Source of the DNA: Streptomyces sp. NBC_01481 | GTDB taxonomy: Bacteria; Actinomycetota; Actinomycetes; Streptomycetales; Streptomycetaceae | DNA: 64,000 nucleotides | Assembly: GCF_026339995.1 (NCBI RefSeq) | Contig: NZ_JAPEPT010000003.1 | Span: forward strand, 868,001-932,000 | Reading direction: 5' to 3' | Shown here: one piece after another, positions 8,451 through 16,932 of the stretch | Layout: every line of letters begins with the position of its first letter | Numbering within the stretch: the first letter of the stretch is position 1 | The notes under the pieces: generated by a model | Databases searched by the model: none | Told to the model about the DNA's origin: nothing | What the model saw: the letters and a program-made list of their open reading frames with translations, nothing else | Translations under genes and position numbers: made by a program

Positions 8451-9767
8451 CTACCCGGGCGGCAGGGACGCCGCGGCATGCTTGCCCGGCACGCATCGAC
8501 GAGCTGTGGCGATGAGTGTGAGCAGGTCCGCGGTCACAGGGAGAAGGTTCCTGGCCCGGATGCCTGTCACCCTGGTGAACAGGCGCGTCTGGAAGGCGGC
8601 CAAGAGTACGTAGGCCAGCGACGAGGCCAGTGCGCAGCCGACAGCGCCCCACACAGGAATCAGCAGCAGGTTCAGAACGATGTTCACCACCAGGGCGATC
8701 ACGGACGGCACGACGACGAGCTTCGCCCGGCGCAACCGCAGCAGGTAGGCGCTCGGGAGCCGGGTTGCGCCCAGCGCCATCACTCCGGGCGCCAGCAGCA
8801 TCACGAGCGGTACCGCATCCGCGTACGCCGCGCCGTATACGACGGAGACCAGCACTGGTGCGGACAGCGTCAGCACCAGCGCCGAGGCCAGTGCCAGCAG
8901 AACCGCGTACCGGGTGATCCGTACGGTGACATCAGCGGATTCGGTGTCGCTGGCGGTGAACTGTCGTTTGAGCATCACCTGCGAGACGACATCCGCCAGC
9001 AACCGGCTGTACCCGGCCAGGCCGACAGCCAGTGAATAGATGCCCACCTCCCGCGCGCCGGCGAAGGCGCTGAGCAAGTAGATGTCCGCGTTCATCAGAA
9101 GGAACACCGATGCGGGCCCGAGGTGGTACCGGGCGCCGGTGACCACCGTCGTGCGCGCCAGTTCCAGGTCCCGGCGGCGCCCCGCAGTCACCCCGAAGGC
9201 GGTGAACACCACCAGCGGGGCAGCCCCAGTGGCCACCCAGACGAGCAGCCCCGTCACTACGTTCAACCGCTCACCGGCCGCCAGGACGGCCACAGCGGCA
9301 CATTGGCCGATCGCGGCGGTCAGCATCGACCAGTTCGCCACCTGGACGCGGCCCTGCAACAGCGCGATGTTGCTGGCGTAGTTCGACGCGATGCCGAGAG
9401 GAACGCTCAGGCAGGACACCATCACCAGGTACCCACCCGGCAGGTCCAGGGTTTCGGGTCCGATCACGGTCACAAGGGCTGTCCCCGCCAGCCCGCTGAG
9501 CGTCCCGAGCACGAGGGCGAGCGGCACGCAGTTGCCGGCGAGTTCCTCGCGGCGCCCGGCGTCCGTCCACAGCGCACTCTGCGCCTGCTCGCCGGACAGG
9601 TGCCCCAGCATGGTGGCGGTCGTGGCGACGGTGACCGCCATGTAGTAGATCCCGCGGCCCTCCGGCTCCAGCGACCGGGCGATGACTGCGCTGGTGAGCA
9701 CGGACAGGACCAGGCACGCGGCCCGGCTGCCCAGTATGCTGAGCACTTGTCGCGCGGTGTCAGCCAC
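8451..9767 (-). CDS. Lipid-linked glycan flippase (Wzx/MATE-type)
   Basis: 438 aa with about twelve hydrophobic segments, starting at SILGSRAACLVLSVLTSAVI. It resembles polysaccharide exporters of the MOP/MATE superfamily, which move undecaprenyl-linked repeat units across the membrane. The conserved early element PEGRGIYYMAVTVAT matches this family. The GTG start at 9767 has AGGGA upstream and lies 8 nt inside the asnB-like gene, so the two are translationally coupled. A longer frame continues far upstream inside asnB, but that part is a shadow of AsnB. The substrate is inferred from the neighbouring glycan genes. Confidence 0.83.
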   Translation of the reverse strand: MADTARQVLSILGSRAACLVLSVLTSAVIARSLEPEGRGIYYMAVTVATTATMLGHLSGEQAQSALWTDAGRREELAGNCVPLALVLGTLSGLAGTALVTVIGPETLDLPGGYLVMVSCLSVPLGIASNYASNIALLQGRVQVANWSMLTAAIGQCAAVAVLAAGERLNVVTGLLVWVATGAAPLVVFTAFGVTAGRRRDLELARTTVVTGARYHLGPASVFLLMNADIYLLSAFAGAREVGIYSLAVGLAGYSRLLADVVSQVMLKRQFTASDTESADVTVRITRYAVLLALASALVLTLSAPVLVSVVYGAAYADAVPLVMLLAPGVMALGATRLPSAYLLRLRRAKLVVVPSVIALVVNIVLNLLLIPVWGAVGCALASSLAYVLLAAFQTRLFTRVTGIRARNLLPVTADLLTLIATARRCVPGKHAAASLPPG

Positions 9768-11682
9768 AGTTTCCCTGGGCGGCGGGTTCGGGAGCGGCAC
9801 TCGAGGTGTCGCAGGAGGACTCGGCGCAGGTGCGGTGCCACAGTTCGAACTGCAGTAGCGACCACAGCCGAGTGGAGCGGTCGCGTCCCTCCACATGGTC
9901 CTGCAGCAGTTGTCGCACGACCTCGGGCCGGAACAGTCCGCGAGAGCGAGCGGTGTGGTCGGTGAGCAGATCGAAGGCAAGTGGCCGCAGTTCGCAGCGC
10001 AACCAGTCCGCCATCGGCACGCCGAAGCCGGCCTTGGGCCGGGAGATCAGCTCAGGCGGCAGCCACGGAGTCATTGCCTTCTTCAGCAGTGCCTTGGTGA
10101 CCCGGCCGTCGACCTTCCACCGGCCGGGCAGACCCGCGGCCCACTCCATCAGATGGTGGTCCAGGAACGGAGAACGGGCCTCGAGCGAATTGGCCATGGT
10201 GGTGATGTCCACCTTCACCAGCAAGTCGCCCGGCAAGTAGGTGTTGACGTCGACGTCCATCAGCCGGTTGACGTCCTCGTCAGCAGGGCTGGCGTCGAAC
10301 ACCTGGCTGATCAGCTCGTTGCTGTCGACGCCGACCACCTGCTCGTGCATCGCCCGGGTGTACAGAGCGTCCTTGGCCTCGCCGGTGAAGTGGGACATGA
10401 GAGTGGCATATCGGTGCTGGGGTGTCTCACTCAGCAGCCGCAACCCTCTGCCGACCCTCTGCAGTTGGGGTGTGGCAGTTCGCTGCATCAGCGCCGAACC
10501 GATACCGGTGAGCATGCTCCGCAGAGGTTTCGGCGGCTGCATACGCCCCACTCTGTTCATGTACGCATAGCGCCGGTAACCTCCGAAGCTTTCGTCCCCA
10601 CCGTCGCCGTTGAGCACCACCGTCACGTGTCGGCGGCTCAATTCGGCCACGAAGAAAGAGGGGATGGCCGAGGAGTCGGCGAACGGTTCGTCGAAATGCC
10701 GCGTCACCGTGGGCAGAACTTCCAGCGCGGACGAACCCGCCACCACGAACTCATGGTGGTCGGTTCCGTAGCGGCGAGCCACGGTCGCCGCGTACGACCG
10801 TTCGTCGAAACGCTGGTCGTCGAATCCGATGCAGAACGTTTTCACGGGCCGGTCACTGAGCCTGGCCATTGCGGCCACCACCGCGGAGGAGTCGATGCCG
10901 CCGGAAAGAAACGCCCCCAGCGGACGCTCGCTGACCATCCGGACCCGCGTTGCATCCAGCAGCAATTCCCTTGCCTGCTGTGCCGCATCCTGCTCGCAGC
11001 CCACCGGCCGGGGCGTGAAGTCCAGCTTCCAGTAGCGCTTCAGGCTCACCTCCCCGTCCTGCCAGATCAGCAGGTGTCCGGGGGACAGCTTCCGGACTCC
11101 GTTGTAGATGGACCAGGGTGCCGGCACGTACTGGTAGGTCAGATAGTGATGCAGAGCCACCGGGTCCACCTCACGGGACACCGCTGGATCGGCCATGAGG
11201 GCCTTCAGCTCCGACGCGAACGCCAGTGAGGTCCCGGACTGCCGGTAGTACAGCGGCTTCTTGCCCACCCGGTCCCGTGCCATCAGCAGCCGGCGCCGTG
11301 CCGCGTCCCAGATCGCGAAGGCGAACATCCCCCGCAGATGCTCGACCAGGTCCTCGCCGTGTTCCTCGTACAGGTGGACGAGTACCTCGGTGTCGCCGTC
11401 GGTGGCGAATCGGTGCCCGCGCGCGATCAGTTGCTCGCGCAGCTCGACGAAGTTGTAGATCTCTCCGTTGAAGATCGCCGCGACCGTGCGGTCCTCGTTG
11501 TAAACGGGCTGGCCTCCGCCGACCACGTCGATGATGGCGAGTCGCCGCATCCCTAGCGCTGCGTTGGCGTCGGTGTGGTAGCCCTCTCCGTCGGGCCCCC
11601 GATGGGTGATGAGGCGGCACATCGCCCGCACCTGTTCGGGATCGGGAGGGCTGGTGGACACGATTCCAGCTACACCGCACAT
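9760..11682 (-). CDS. asnB: Asparagine synthetase B-like glutamine amidotransferase
   Basis: 640 aa. An N-terminal glutaminase domain begins with catalytic Cys2 (MCGVAGIVS) and includes RGPDGEG and FNGEIYNF. The C-terminal synthetase domain carries the ATP PP-loop SGGIDSS, then FDEPFADSS and NGDGGDESFGGY. Biochemically it should transfer Gln-derived ammonia to a carboxylate. Inside glycan loci such AsnB relatives often amidate a uronic acid rather than make asparagine, which fits the UDP-sugar dehydrogenase at 909; this is inference. The start at 11682 has GGGAG and leaves Cys2 exposed as the family requires. It is coupled by an 8-nt overlap to the flippase. A decayed second copy lies at 13150-13568 and 18521-18652. 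Confidence 0.92.
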   Translation of the reverse strand: MCGVAGIVSTSPPDPEQVRAMCRLITHRGPDGEGYHTDANAALGMRRLAIIDVVGGGQPVYNEDRTVAAIFNGEIYNFVELREQLIARGHRFATDGDTEVLVHLYEEHGEDLVEHLRGMFAFAIWDAARRRLLMARDRVGKKPLYYRQSGTSLAFASELKALMADPAVSREVDPVALHHYLTYQYVPAPWSIYNGVRKLSPGHLLIWQDGEVSLKRYWKLDFTPRPVGCEQDAAQQARELLLDATRVRMVSERPLGAFLSGGIDSSAVVAAMARLSDRPVKTFCIGFDDQRFDERSYAATVARRYGTDHHEFVVAGSSALEVLPTVTRHFDEPFADSSAIPSFFVAELSRRHVTVVLNGDGGDESFGGYRRYAYMNRVGRMQPPKPLRSMLTGIGSALMQRTATPQLQRVGRGLRLLSETPQHRYATLMSHFTGEAKDALYTRAMHEQVVGVDSNELISQVFDASPADEDVNRLMDVDVNTYLPGDLLVKVDITTMANSLEARSPFLDHHLMEWAAGLPGRWKVDGRVTKALLKKAMTPWLPPELISRPKAGFGVPMADWLRCELRPLAFDLLTDHTARSRGLFRPEVVRQLLQDHVEGRDRSTRLWSLLQFELWHRTCAESSCDTSSAAPEPAAQGNCG

Positions 11683-12112
11683 AAACGCTCCCACCGCAGG
11701 CCGACCGCCAAAGCATGCCGATACCTACCACATATATGTGGGTATTTCGTCGGGCCTCGCCCGCGCAACGGCAGCTCTTCCCTCTTCGGGAACCGCGCCG
11801 TGTGCTCTGATCCGGTGACCTCCTCTGTGCGGCGCCGCCAATTTCGCCGTCGGGTCCTGGCGGAGGGATATGGTCGCGGAGCCCCATCGGGGCGTTCCGG
11901 GGCCCGTGGTCGAGTTCTCGCCCATCTGCTGGCCGCGCATCGTCAACATGTCGGCACTCCAAAGGGTTCGCGATGGGCGCTGGCACCGAGCATAATCAGA
12001 TGTGATCTGAATGCGCGAGCTTGCAGAGCTCATTCCGCGGAGGCTCCGAACATCTGGCGAACCATGAGTGTTTCACTTCTCCCCGGGCGACGCGCATGTA
12101 CAGTGCGGAACT
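11683..12112. other. Divergent promoter region upstream of asnB
   Basis: 430 nt between asnB (minus) and a methyltransferase (plus). No credible gene. The part at roughly 11740-11840 is clearly similar to the sequence upstream of the decayed asnB copy (about 18655-18750), so an old upstream region was duplicated with the gene. It holds the palindrome listed at 11728-11741. Confidence 0.6.
11728..11741. promoter_or_regulatory. 14-bp perfect palindrome upstream of asnB
   Basis: CCACATATATGTGG, a perfect AT-centred palindrome 46 bp upstream of the asnB start, in strongly GC-rich DNA. Its size and position suit a repressor or activator site. At the corresponding place near the decayed copy (about 18653) only the left half resembles it. 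The binding protein is unknown. Confidence 0.45.
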
Positions 12113-12964
12113 ATGAGCATCTCCCTGGCGCCGAAAAGCCTCACGCATCAGCATCTACTGGCTTCGGTAAATACGGAGCTATCCAGTACAGCCGGGCGGG
12201 ATAGTCTTCGGGTACTAGACGTGGGATGCGGCGAGGGGGACCTCGTGGCGTTTCTCCAGGCTGGACTGACCGACCTCAATCCTGGAGTCGCCGTCGAGGT
12301 GCACGGGTTCGATGTTATTGACACATTGTCAAATCGTCCTGATTTCCCGAAGTCGACTGTGGATCGGCTGGAATCCTTGCTGCCGGGCGAGCCATGGGCC
12401 GATCGTATTCAATCCGTATCCCAGCACGAGGCGTGGCCATACCCGGACGGAAGTTTCGACATCGTGGTGTCAAACCAGGTATTGGAGCATGTCGTCAGGC
12501 TTCGCCCGTTTCTCGCTCAACTCAGCCGTGTACTTGTGCCGGGCGGGCGCTCGATGCACGTCTTTCCGCTGCGGAACGCACTATGCGACGGCCACGTCCT
12601 CATGCCGCTGATTCACCGCGTTCGTGGTCATGAGCAACGTGCGGCAATGGCGCGTATGTGGAGGTGGTTGAAGGTGGGAAACAACAGGACCGGGGACATC
12701 AGGGAAACCGCCGAACGTATCTCGACCTATTTGCATCTGGGTACGACATACCGATATTTTGAGGAATTCTCAGAGGAGTCGAAGCGTGCGGACCTGAAGC
12801 TTTCATACCGGTACACGCAGGAGCTTTACCAGCAGAAGATCGCTTCCGTGCTCGGTCGTAGGGGATTGGAATCCTACTGCCGTTCCAGGCGGGCCGTAAT
12901 CGACTGGATCGCCTTTTGTGTCCTTCGTCATGTATCGTCAATTACACTAGTATTCGAAAAGTAG
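12113..12964 (+). CDS. Class I SAM-dependent methyltransferase
   Basis: 283 aa from the ATG at 12113. Motif I is LRVLDVGCGEGDL at about residues 33-45, followed by an acidic residue in VHGFDVID and motif IV-like FDIVVSNQVLEHV; VLVPGG is motif VI-like. It is probably a glycan or lipid methyltransferase by context; the substrate is unknown. The start is uncertain because there is only a weak GCGGAA upstream, and the frame is open to 12068. Base composition is clearly lower in GC than neighbours (for example the AT-rich last 30 codons), suggesting recent acquisition. The C-terminal third (after about 160) matches no motif I know. Confidence 0.75.
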   Translation: MSISLAPKSLTHQHLLASVNTELSSTAGRDSLRVLDVGCGEGDLVAFLQAGLTDLNPGVAVEVHGFDVIDTLSNRPDFPKSTVDRLESLLPGEPWADRIQSVSQHEAWPYPDGSFDIVVSNQVLEHVVRLRPFLAQLSRVLVPGGRSMHVFPLRNALCDGHVLMPLIHRVRGHEQRAAMARMWRWLKVGNNRTGDIRETAERISTYLHLGTTYRYFEEFSEESKRADLKLSYRYTQELYQQKIASVLGRRGLESYCRSRRAVIDWIAFCVLRHVSSITLVFEK

Positions 12965-13149
12965 CGGTCTGCGGGTTGGGACCTATGGTCAAGTGAGCGG
13001 CCTCCAATTGCGCGTCCCGGTTGCGGCGGTCGGTCTGCCGTGGCTCAACCGCTCCCGGGTGTGGTTGCTGCCCGCACTGCCGTGCGCTGTCGCGGTCCTG
13101 GAAACCCGGCCGTGAGGCGCCTTTCACAAGGTGGTCATCGTGCTGACGA

Positions 13150-13568
13150 GCCTGGCCGTCACCATGGCTCTCACAGAGGCGTGCCATGGTGGCCACCAAC
13201 GTGCAGGAGTCGATGTCGCCCGACAGGAAGGCACCCCAGCGGACGCTCGCTCATCATGCGGACCCGGGTGGTGTCCAGCATTCCCTTGCCTGCTCTGCCG
13301 TCTTCCGCTCGCAGCCCATCGTCCGGGGTGTGAAGTCCAGTTTCCAGTACCGTCGCAGGCTCACCTCCCCGTCCTGCCAGACGAGCAGGTGGCCGGGGGC
13401 CGCTTGTGTACTCCGCGGTAGATCGACCAGGGTGCGGGCACGTACTGGTAGGTCAGACAGTGATGCAGAGCCGCCGGGTCTACCTCACGGGACACCGCCG
13501 GATCGGCCATCAGAGCCTTCAGCTCCGACGCGAACGCCAGTGAGGTCCCGGACTGCCGCTGTACTACC
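13150..13568 (-). pseudogene. Decayed second asnB copy, downstream part
   Basis: On the minus strand this stretch reproduces the intact AsnB from residue 148 (QSGTSLAFASELKALMADP, then HHCLTYQYVPAPWSIY) to just past the ATP PP-loop. Reading frames are broken, and the PP-loop has become SGDIDSC instead of SGGIDSS, so it is inactive. It corresponds to plus-strand positions about 10840-11243 of the intact gene. Everything downstream of the PP-loop is missing. The rest of this copy continues at 18521, after a 4.95-kb IS-bounded insertion. Confidence 0.85.
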
Positions 13569-13626
13569 GGGTCTTCGCGGTTGAGCGGTGCGTCTCGTTT
13601 GTGGCCTGAGGTGGTGTCACGGTCCG
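13555..13626 (+). repeat. 72-bp inverted repeat, left arm
   Basis: Matches the reverse complement of 18463-18534 at 70 of 72 positions. The inner 58 bp are the terminus of an ISL3-type element starting GGGTCTTCG. The outer 14 bp are asnB-like sequence (GCCGCTGTACTACC), so the symmetry extends beyond the IS end. Confidence 0.9.
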
Positions 13627-14319
13627 CCTGGCCTGGCTCTCGACCACCCCGCTGACCTGGCGGAAGAACATCCGTCACGTCGCGATCGACATGTCGTCCA
13701 CCTACCGGGCCGCGATCCGCACGGGACCGCCCGACGCCGTCATCGTGGTCGATCACTTCCACGTCGTGCAGCTGGCGAACAAGATGCTGTCACGGAGCGC
13801 AGGCGCACCACCGCCGAGGTCCGCGGCCGGCGCGGACGGGCCACGGACCCGGAGTGGAAGGCCAGGCGTCGGCTGCTCCGCAACCGCGAGGACCTGAGCG
13901 ATGAGCAGTTCGCGAAGATGTGGAACCCGCTGCTGGCCGAGGGGAGGGTCGGCCAGACCCTGCTGACCGCGTGGATCGCCAGGGAGTCCCTGCGCAACAT
14001 CCTCGCCCTCGCCCTCACCGGTGCGAGCCGACATCAAGTCGGCCACGCCCGCTGGAAGTTCCTCAGCTGGTGCGCAGACAGCGACATCCCCGAAGTGCGC
14101 CGCCTCGCCGTCACCGTCGACCGCTGGTGGACCGAGATCGCCGTGTTCATCGACACCGGGTACAGCAACGCCCGGAGCGAGGGCATCAACCGCGTGATCA
14201 AGCTCGTCGCCCGCAACGCGTTCGGGTTCAGCAATGCCGACAACCGGCGCCCTCGGACACGCTGCGTCACCACCCGCCGAGCCCGCGGGCACCTCCGCAC
14301 CGCTCAACTATGAAGACCC
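13569..14319 (+). mobile_element. Internally deleted ISL3-type insertion sequence
   Basis: 751 bp bounded by terminal inverted repeats: GGGTCTTCGCGGTTGAGCGGT on the left (21 bp; first 20 are given by 13569-13588) pairs with 14299-14319 with three mismatches. After the left terminus the sequence jumps at about 13627 directly into the middle of an ISL3 transposase gene, so the promoter and zinc-binding N-terminus are lost. The transposase stop codon overlaps the right terminus. No matching 8-bp target duplication flanks it. It cannot transpose by itself, but both ends look usable. Confidence 0.8.
13627..14313 (+). pseudogene. ISL3-family transposase remnant
   Basis: C-terminal two thirds of a DDE transposase. 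The blocks LSTTPLTWRKNIRHVAIDMS and DAVIVVDHFHVVQLANKM are in one frame. A 1-nt shift near 13795 then moves to the frame of RGRRGRATDPEWKARRRLL, followed by IDTGYSNARSEGINRVIKL. The presumed catalytic Asp (AIDMS), Asp (VVDHF) and Glu (RSEGI) are all present but split by the frameshift. The N-terminal zinc-ribbon half is absent. Family assignment is from memory of Streptomyces ISL3 transposases. Confidence 0.85.
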
Positions 14320-14360
14320 ACCTGCCCACAAGCAGAAAGCTCGAACCTGAACGCGCAGAA

Positions 14361-14388
14361 AGGGTCCGTCAGCAAGCTGACGGACCCT
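14361..14388. terminator. Hairpin with 13-bp perfect stem
   Basis: 14361-14373 is fully complementary to 14376-14388 around an AA turn (about 12 bp plus a 4-nt loop in practice). It lies between the IS remnant and the convergent small secreted protein gene (stop 14565), and probably terminates transcription leaving the IS. Confidence 0.6.
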
Positions 14389-14564
14389 CATGCAAGATCG
14401 AGGTTCGGGGCCCGCGCAAAGACTACTCTCAAGGCCCGATTGTCTCGCCCATGCATCAAACTCTCTTCAGATATTCGATGCACCTGACGACAATCACCAG
14501 CCCACTGGAGCGAACCAGTCAAATTACAGCGGAACCAGGAGTGTGTAGCGCCGAAGGCCCAGCG

Positions 14565-14885
14565 CTACCCGAATTTCACGTACTTGTATACGTGCCCCAC
14601 AGACCCGGGCTCGATGCTGCTCTGGACCTCGCCCCTGCAACCGCTGAACTGATACGAACGTACCATCCGGCTGGTGTAGTTCGACGCATAGAACGGCGGG
14701 CTGTCCCCTCGCAGAGAGTAGCAGCGACCCGACTCCGGGGAAGACAGCACTCCGTCCTGCGCACCCAGTCCGGAGGTGCTCCAATAGAAGTCTCCGTCAG
14801 CCGCATGCGCGGATACCGGCAGCGCAAGCAGAGCGGCCGCCAGCAGTCCCGGACCGGCCGCTCGCGCGACCTTCGCACCAATCAT
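14565..14885 (-). CDS. Small secreted protein, unknown function
   Basis: 106 aa. A clear signal peptide (MIGAKVARAAGPGLLAAALL, then ALPVSAHA) with a likely cleavage after AHA is followed by a mature region of about 78 aa. That region contains two cysteines (GRCYSL, FSGCRGE), which could form a disulphide, and many Tyr/Ser residues. The ATG at 14885 has GGAG nine nt upstream; the frame is open further upstream but without signal features. It follows the SGNH-type gene by 20 nt on the same strand, so it is probably the second gene of a two-gene unit. I do not recognise its family. Confidence 0.65.
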   Translation of the reverse strand: MIGAKVARAAGPGLLAAALLALPVSAHAADGDFYWSTSGLGAQDGVLSSPESGRCYSLRGDSPPFYASNYTSRMVRSYQFSGCRGEVQSSIEPGSVGHVYKYVKFG

Positions 14886-14905
14886 TTCCACAGGCTCCAA
14901 TCTTT

Positions 14906-15757
14906 TCAAGTGTTTTTTGTGCGCATCACTGGGTGGTAAAACATCGAATTGAGAATCCAGTTTCCGATGCGCACCTTGGTCTCCACGCTGATGTGTACGC
15001 TTGTACCGTAGACAGGTACCCCGGAAATCTCTTTGGGGCACTGATTTAGGTCATTGCAGAGCTGGTGGTAGAGATCCAGGTAATGCACTCCTGGATACTT
15101 CTTGCTGAACTCCAGGAGAATTCCGGACAGCAGGACCGCCACCGTGTTCGGCGTATGCGCAAATGTCGACCCGAAGACATAGACTGGCGTTCCCCTATTG
15201 GAGAGGATCCGGATGGCTCGGTCAAGATTGGTGACGAACCTCCGCCGGGCCTCGTCATCGCGAATCGTCACTCGCTTCCCGCCCGGATCGATCTGCTGCT
15301 CGCCCGCATCCCACTGGATGCTCATCAAAACCGCATCCGGACGCACCTTGTCCATCAGGGCAGGCCACTCGACCTCCCAGTTCGGGCAAGTCTTCGGGAT
15401 CGGAAGCGGTTTACGGATCCCGCACGCGAGCACTGCGGCGTTCTTGGCCTGCCCCTTTTTGCCGAGAGCGGAAGCGATGCCGTCACCCGCGTCACGTCCC
15501 CAGGAATCTCCGACGACCAGTACCTTCTTCCCTTCCGCACCCGGCAGCAGGGCAGGGTCCCCCCACGGAGGGATGCTGGTGTTACGCAAATTCGGTGACG
15601 TTTCAGGGAACGAGCACGGAGCGGCGTAGCAGGGAATTTCCGAGAGCATGGGCTTAGATTCTCGAACCAGTCCAGGGCTCCCACCCCACCACCCTGCCAT
15701 GCTGGCCGCCAAGCACAGGGATAGACCTTTCAGCATGTGACATGCAGGCATTGTCAC
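14906..15757 (-). CDS. SGNH-hydrolase-like exported protein
   Basis: 283 aa. An N-terminal hydrophobic stretch (about residues 9-25) suggests export or membrane anchoring. The block-I serine motif is in VLVVGDSWGRDAGDG at about 79-93. Its architecture resembles the SGNH domain that follows acyltransferase-3 in OafA-type O-acetylases. The family usually has a late Asp-x-x-His; here the region reads YGTSVHIS, so His is present but the Asp is not in the expected place, and activity is doubtful. The GTG start has GGAGG five to six nt upstream. It is paralogous in layout to the protein at 16120 and divergent from it. Confidence 0.7.
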   Translation of the reverse strand: MTMPACHMLKGLSLCLAASMAGWWGGSPGLVRESKPMLSEIPCYAAPCSFPETSPNLRNTSIPPWGDPALLPGAEGKKVLVVGDSWGRDAGDGIASALGKKGQAKNAAVLACGIRKPLPIPKTCPNWEVEWPALMDKVRPDAVLMSIQWDAGEQQIDPGGKRVTIRDDEARRRFVTNLDRAIRILSNRGTPVYVFGSTFAHTPNTVAVLLSGILLEFSKKYPGVHYLDLYHQLCNDLNQCPKEISGVPVYGTSVHISVETKVRIGNWILNSMFYHPVMRTKNT

Positions 15758-16119
15758 CAGTCCCTCCGAAGGAAGTCAGCACGCAATTCGTCGTGAGGCC
15801 CCGGGCCCCGGATCACCTCGGAGCGTACCGACAGGACTGCTGAGCAACCACCCGACTCGACGCACCAGTACGAATTTTCACCGGATTGGTCCAAGCTGGC
15901 CGGACGGCTACCTCCGGATGACGCATTCATGGGCGCGCCAGAACTCGGCGTTGGCTACCGGCAGCTAATCTCCTGATCGACAATCAACTTGCGCTCGGCC
16001 GACGGGCGGGATGTCGGCCTGCTCGATTGTAGAACCTCAGTCAAATTACAGACCTTCGTACGCAGACTCCGCAAGCGCGTCCGACGACGACGGAATCCCG
16101 GGAATCAAGGTGGGTAGCC
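15758..16119. other. Divergent intergenic region in the O-acylation cassette
   Basis: 362 nt between the two SGNH-type genes, which point away from each other. No credible gene. It should carry both promoters; no clear palindrome was identified. GC is lower than in the flanking core genes. Confidence 0.5.
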
Positions 16120-16932
16120 ATGGCGCGAGGAAGAATTCTCTGGCTCTGCGTCGCCGGAGTGATCAGCGTGCTGGCATGCGGTTGCACTTCACCACATGTG
16201 GAGAAGAACACCGCACACTCCGAAGCAGCCCCTGCCAAAGCCGGTGAACCACACTATGGGGCAGCCGTTCCCCCTCTCGGCTCCCCTTCTCTCTCACCCG
16301 CGGTGTCCGGGAAGACCGTGCTGGTGGTGGGGGACTCCTGGTCCGCCAGCATCGGCCAGGGCATGAGTGAAGTCGCGGCCTCTCACAACACCATCGTAAA
16401 CGCGGGACTCGGCGGCTGCGGAATCCTGCTGCCCATGGGCAAGGAAACACCGGAGACATGTCGCAAGTGGCCCACCCAATGGCCCTCCTATCTGCAGAAG
16501 TACAAGCCCGATGCCGCCCTGCTAAATGTCGGCTTCTGGGACGTCACCCCGCAGCGGCTGGCAGCCAACGCAGAGCCCCGCGACCTCACCTCGCCGGCCC
16601 ACGAGACGGCCTTCCGGGACCGGCTGAACCAGGCAATCTCCATTCTGACCAGCCGGAACACCCCGTTGTACCTGATGACTTCGCAGCAGGTCAGCCACCC
16701 AAAGTACCGATCCTCCGCCCTGGTGATGAACCGAATCCTCCGGGAGGCCTCAGCAGAACATCCCGGTGTGCGACTGCTGGATCTGCGCGGCCAGCTGTGC
16801 AATGACGATGGGTGTCCTGAAGTCCTCTCAGGGACACAGGTCTACGACCCCACTGACCACCCCACCAAGCCTGCCCGCGCACGCCTGGCCATCTGGGCTC
16901 TGAACGCGATGTTCACCAGGAGCGGTGCCTGA
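16120..16932 (+). CDS. SGNH-hydrolase-like putative lipoprotein
   Basis: 270 aa. A signal sequence ends in a lipobox-like VLAC with Cys20 as the candidate lipidation site. The SGNH block-I serine lies in VLVVGDSWSASIGQG at about residues 66-80. LGGCGIL and LNVGFWD follow, and a late YDPTDHPT is a plausible Asp/His catalytic pair. Probable role: an acyl-transfer or deacylation half-reaction on an extracellular glycan. AAGGTGGG precedes the ATG. It overlaps the acyltransferase-3 gene by 8 nt, so the usual OafA N- and C-terminal domains appear here as two coupled genes in reversed order. The acyl group is not determined. Confidence 0.75.
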   Translation: MARGRILWLCVAGVISVLACGCTSPHVEKNTAHSEAAPAKAGEPHYGAAVPPLGSPSLSPAVSGKTVLVVGDSWSASIGQGMSEVAASHNTIVNAGLGGCGILLPMGKETPETCRKWPTQWPSYLQKYKPDAALLNVGFWDVTPQRLAANAEPRDLTSPAHETAFRDRLNQAISILTSRNTPLYLMTSQQVSHPKYRSSALVMNRILREASAEHPGVRLLDLRGQLCNDDGCPEVLSGTQVYDPTDHPTKPARARLAIWALNAMFTRSGA

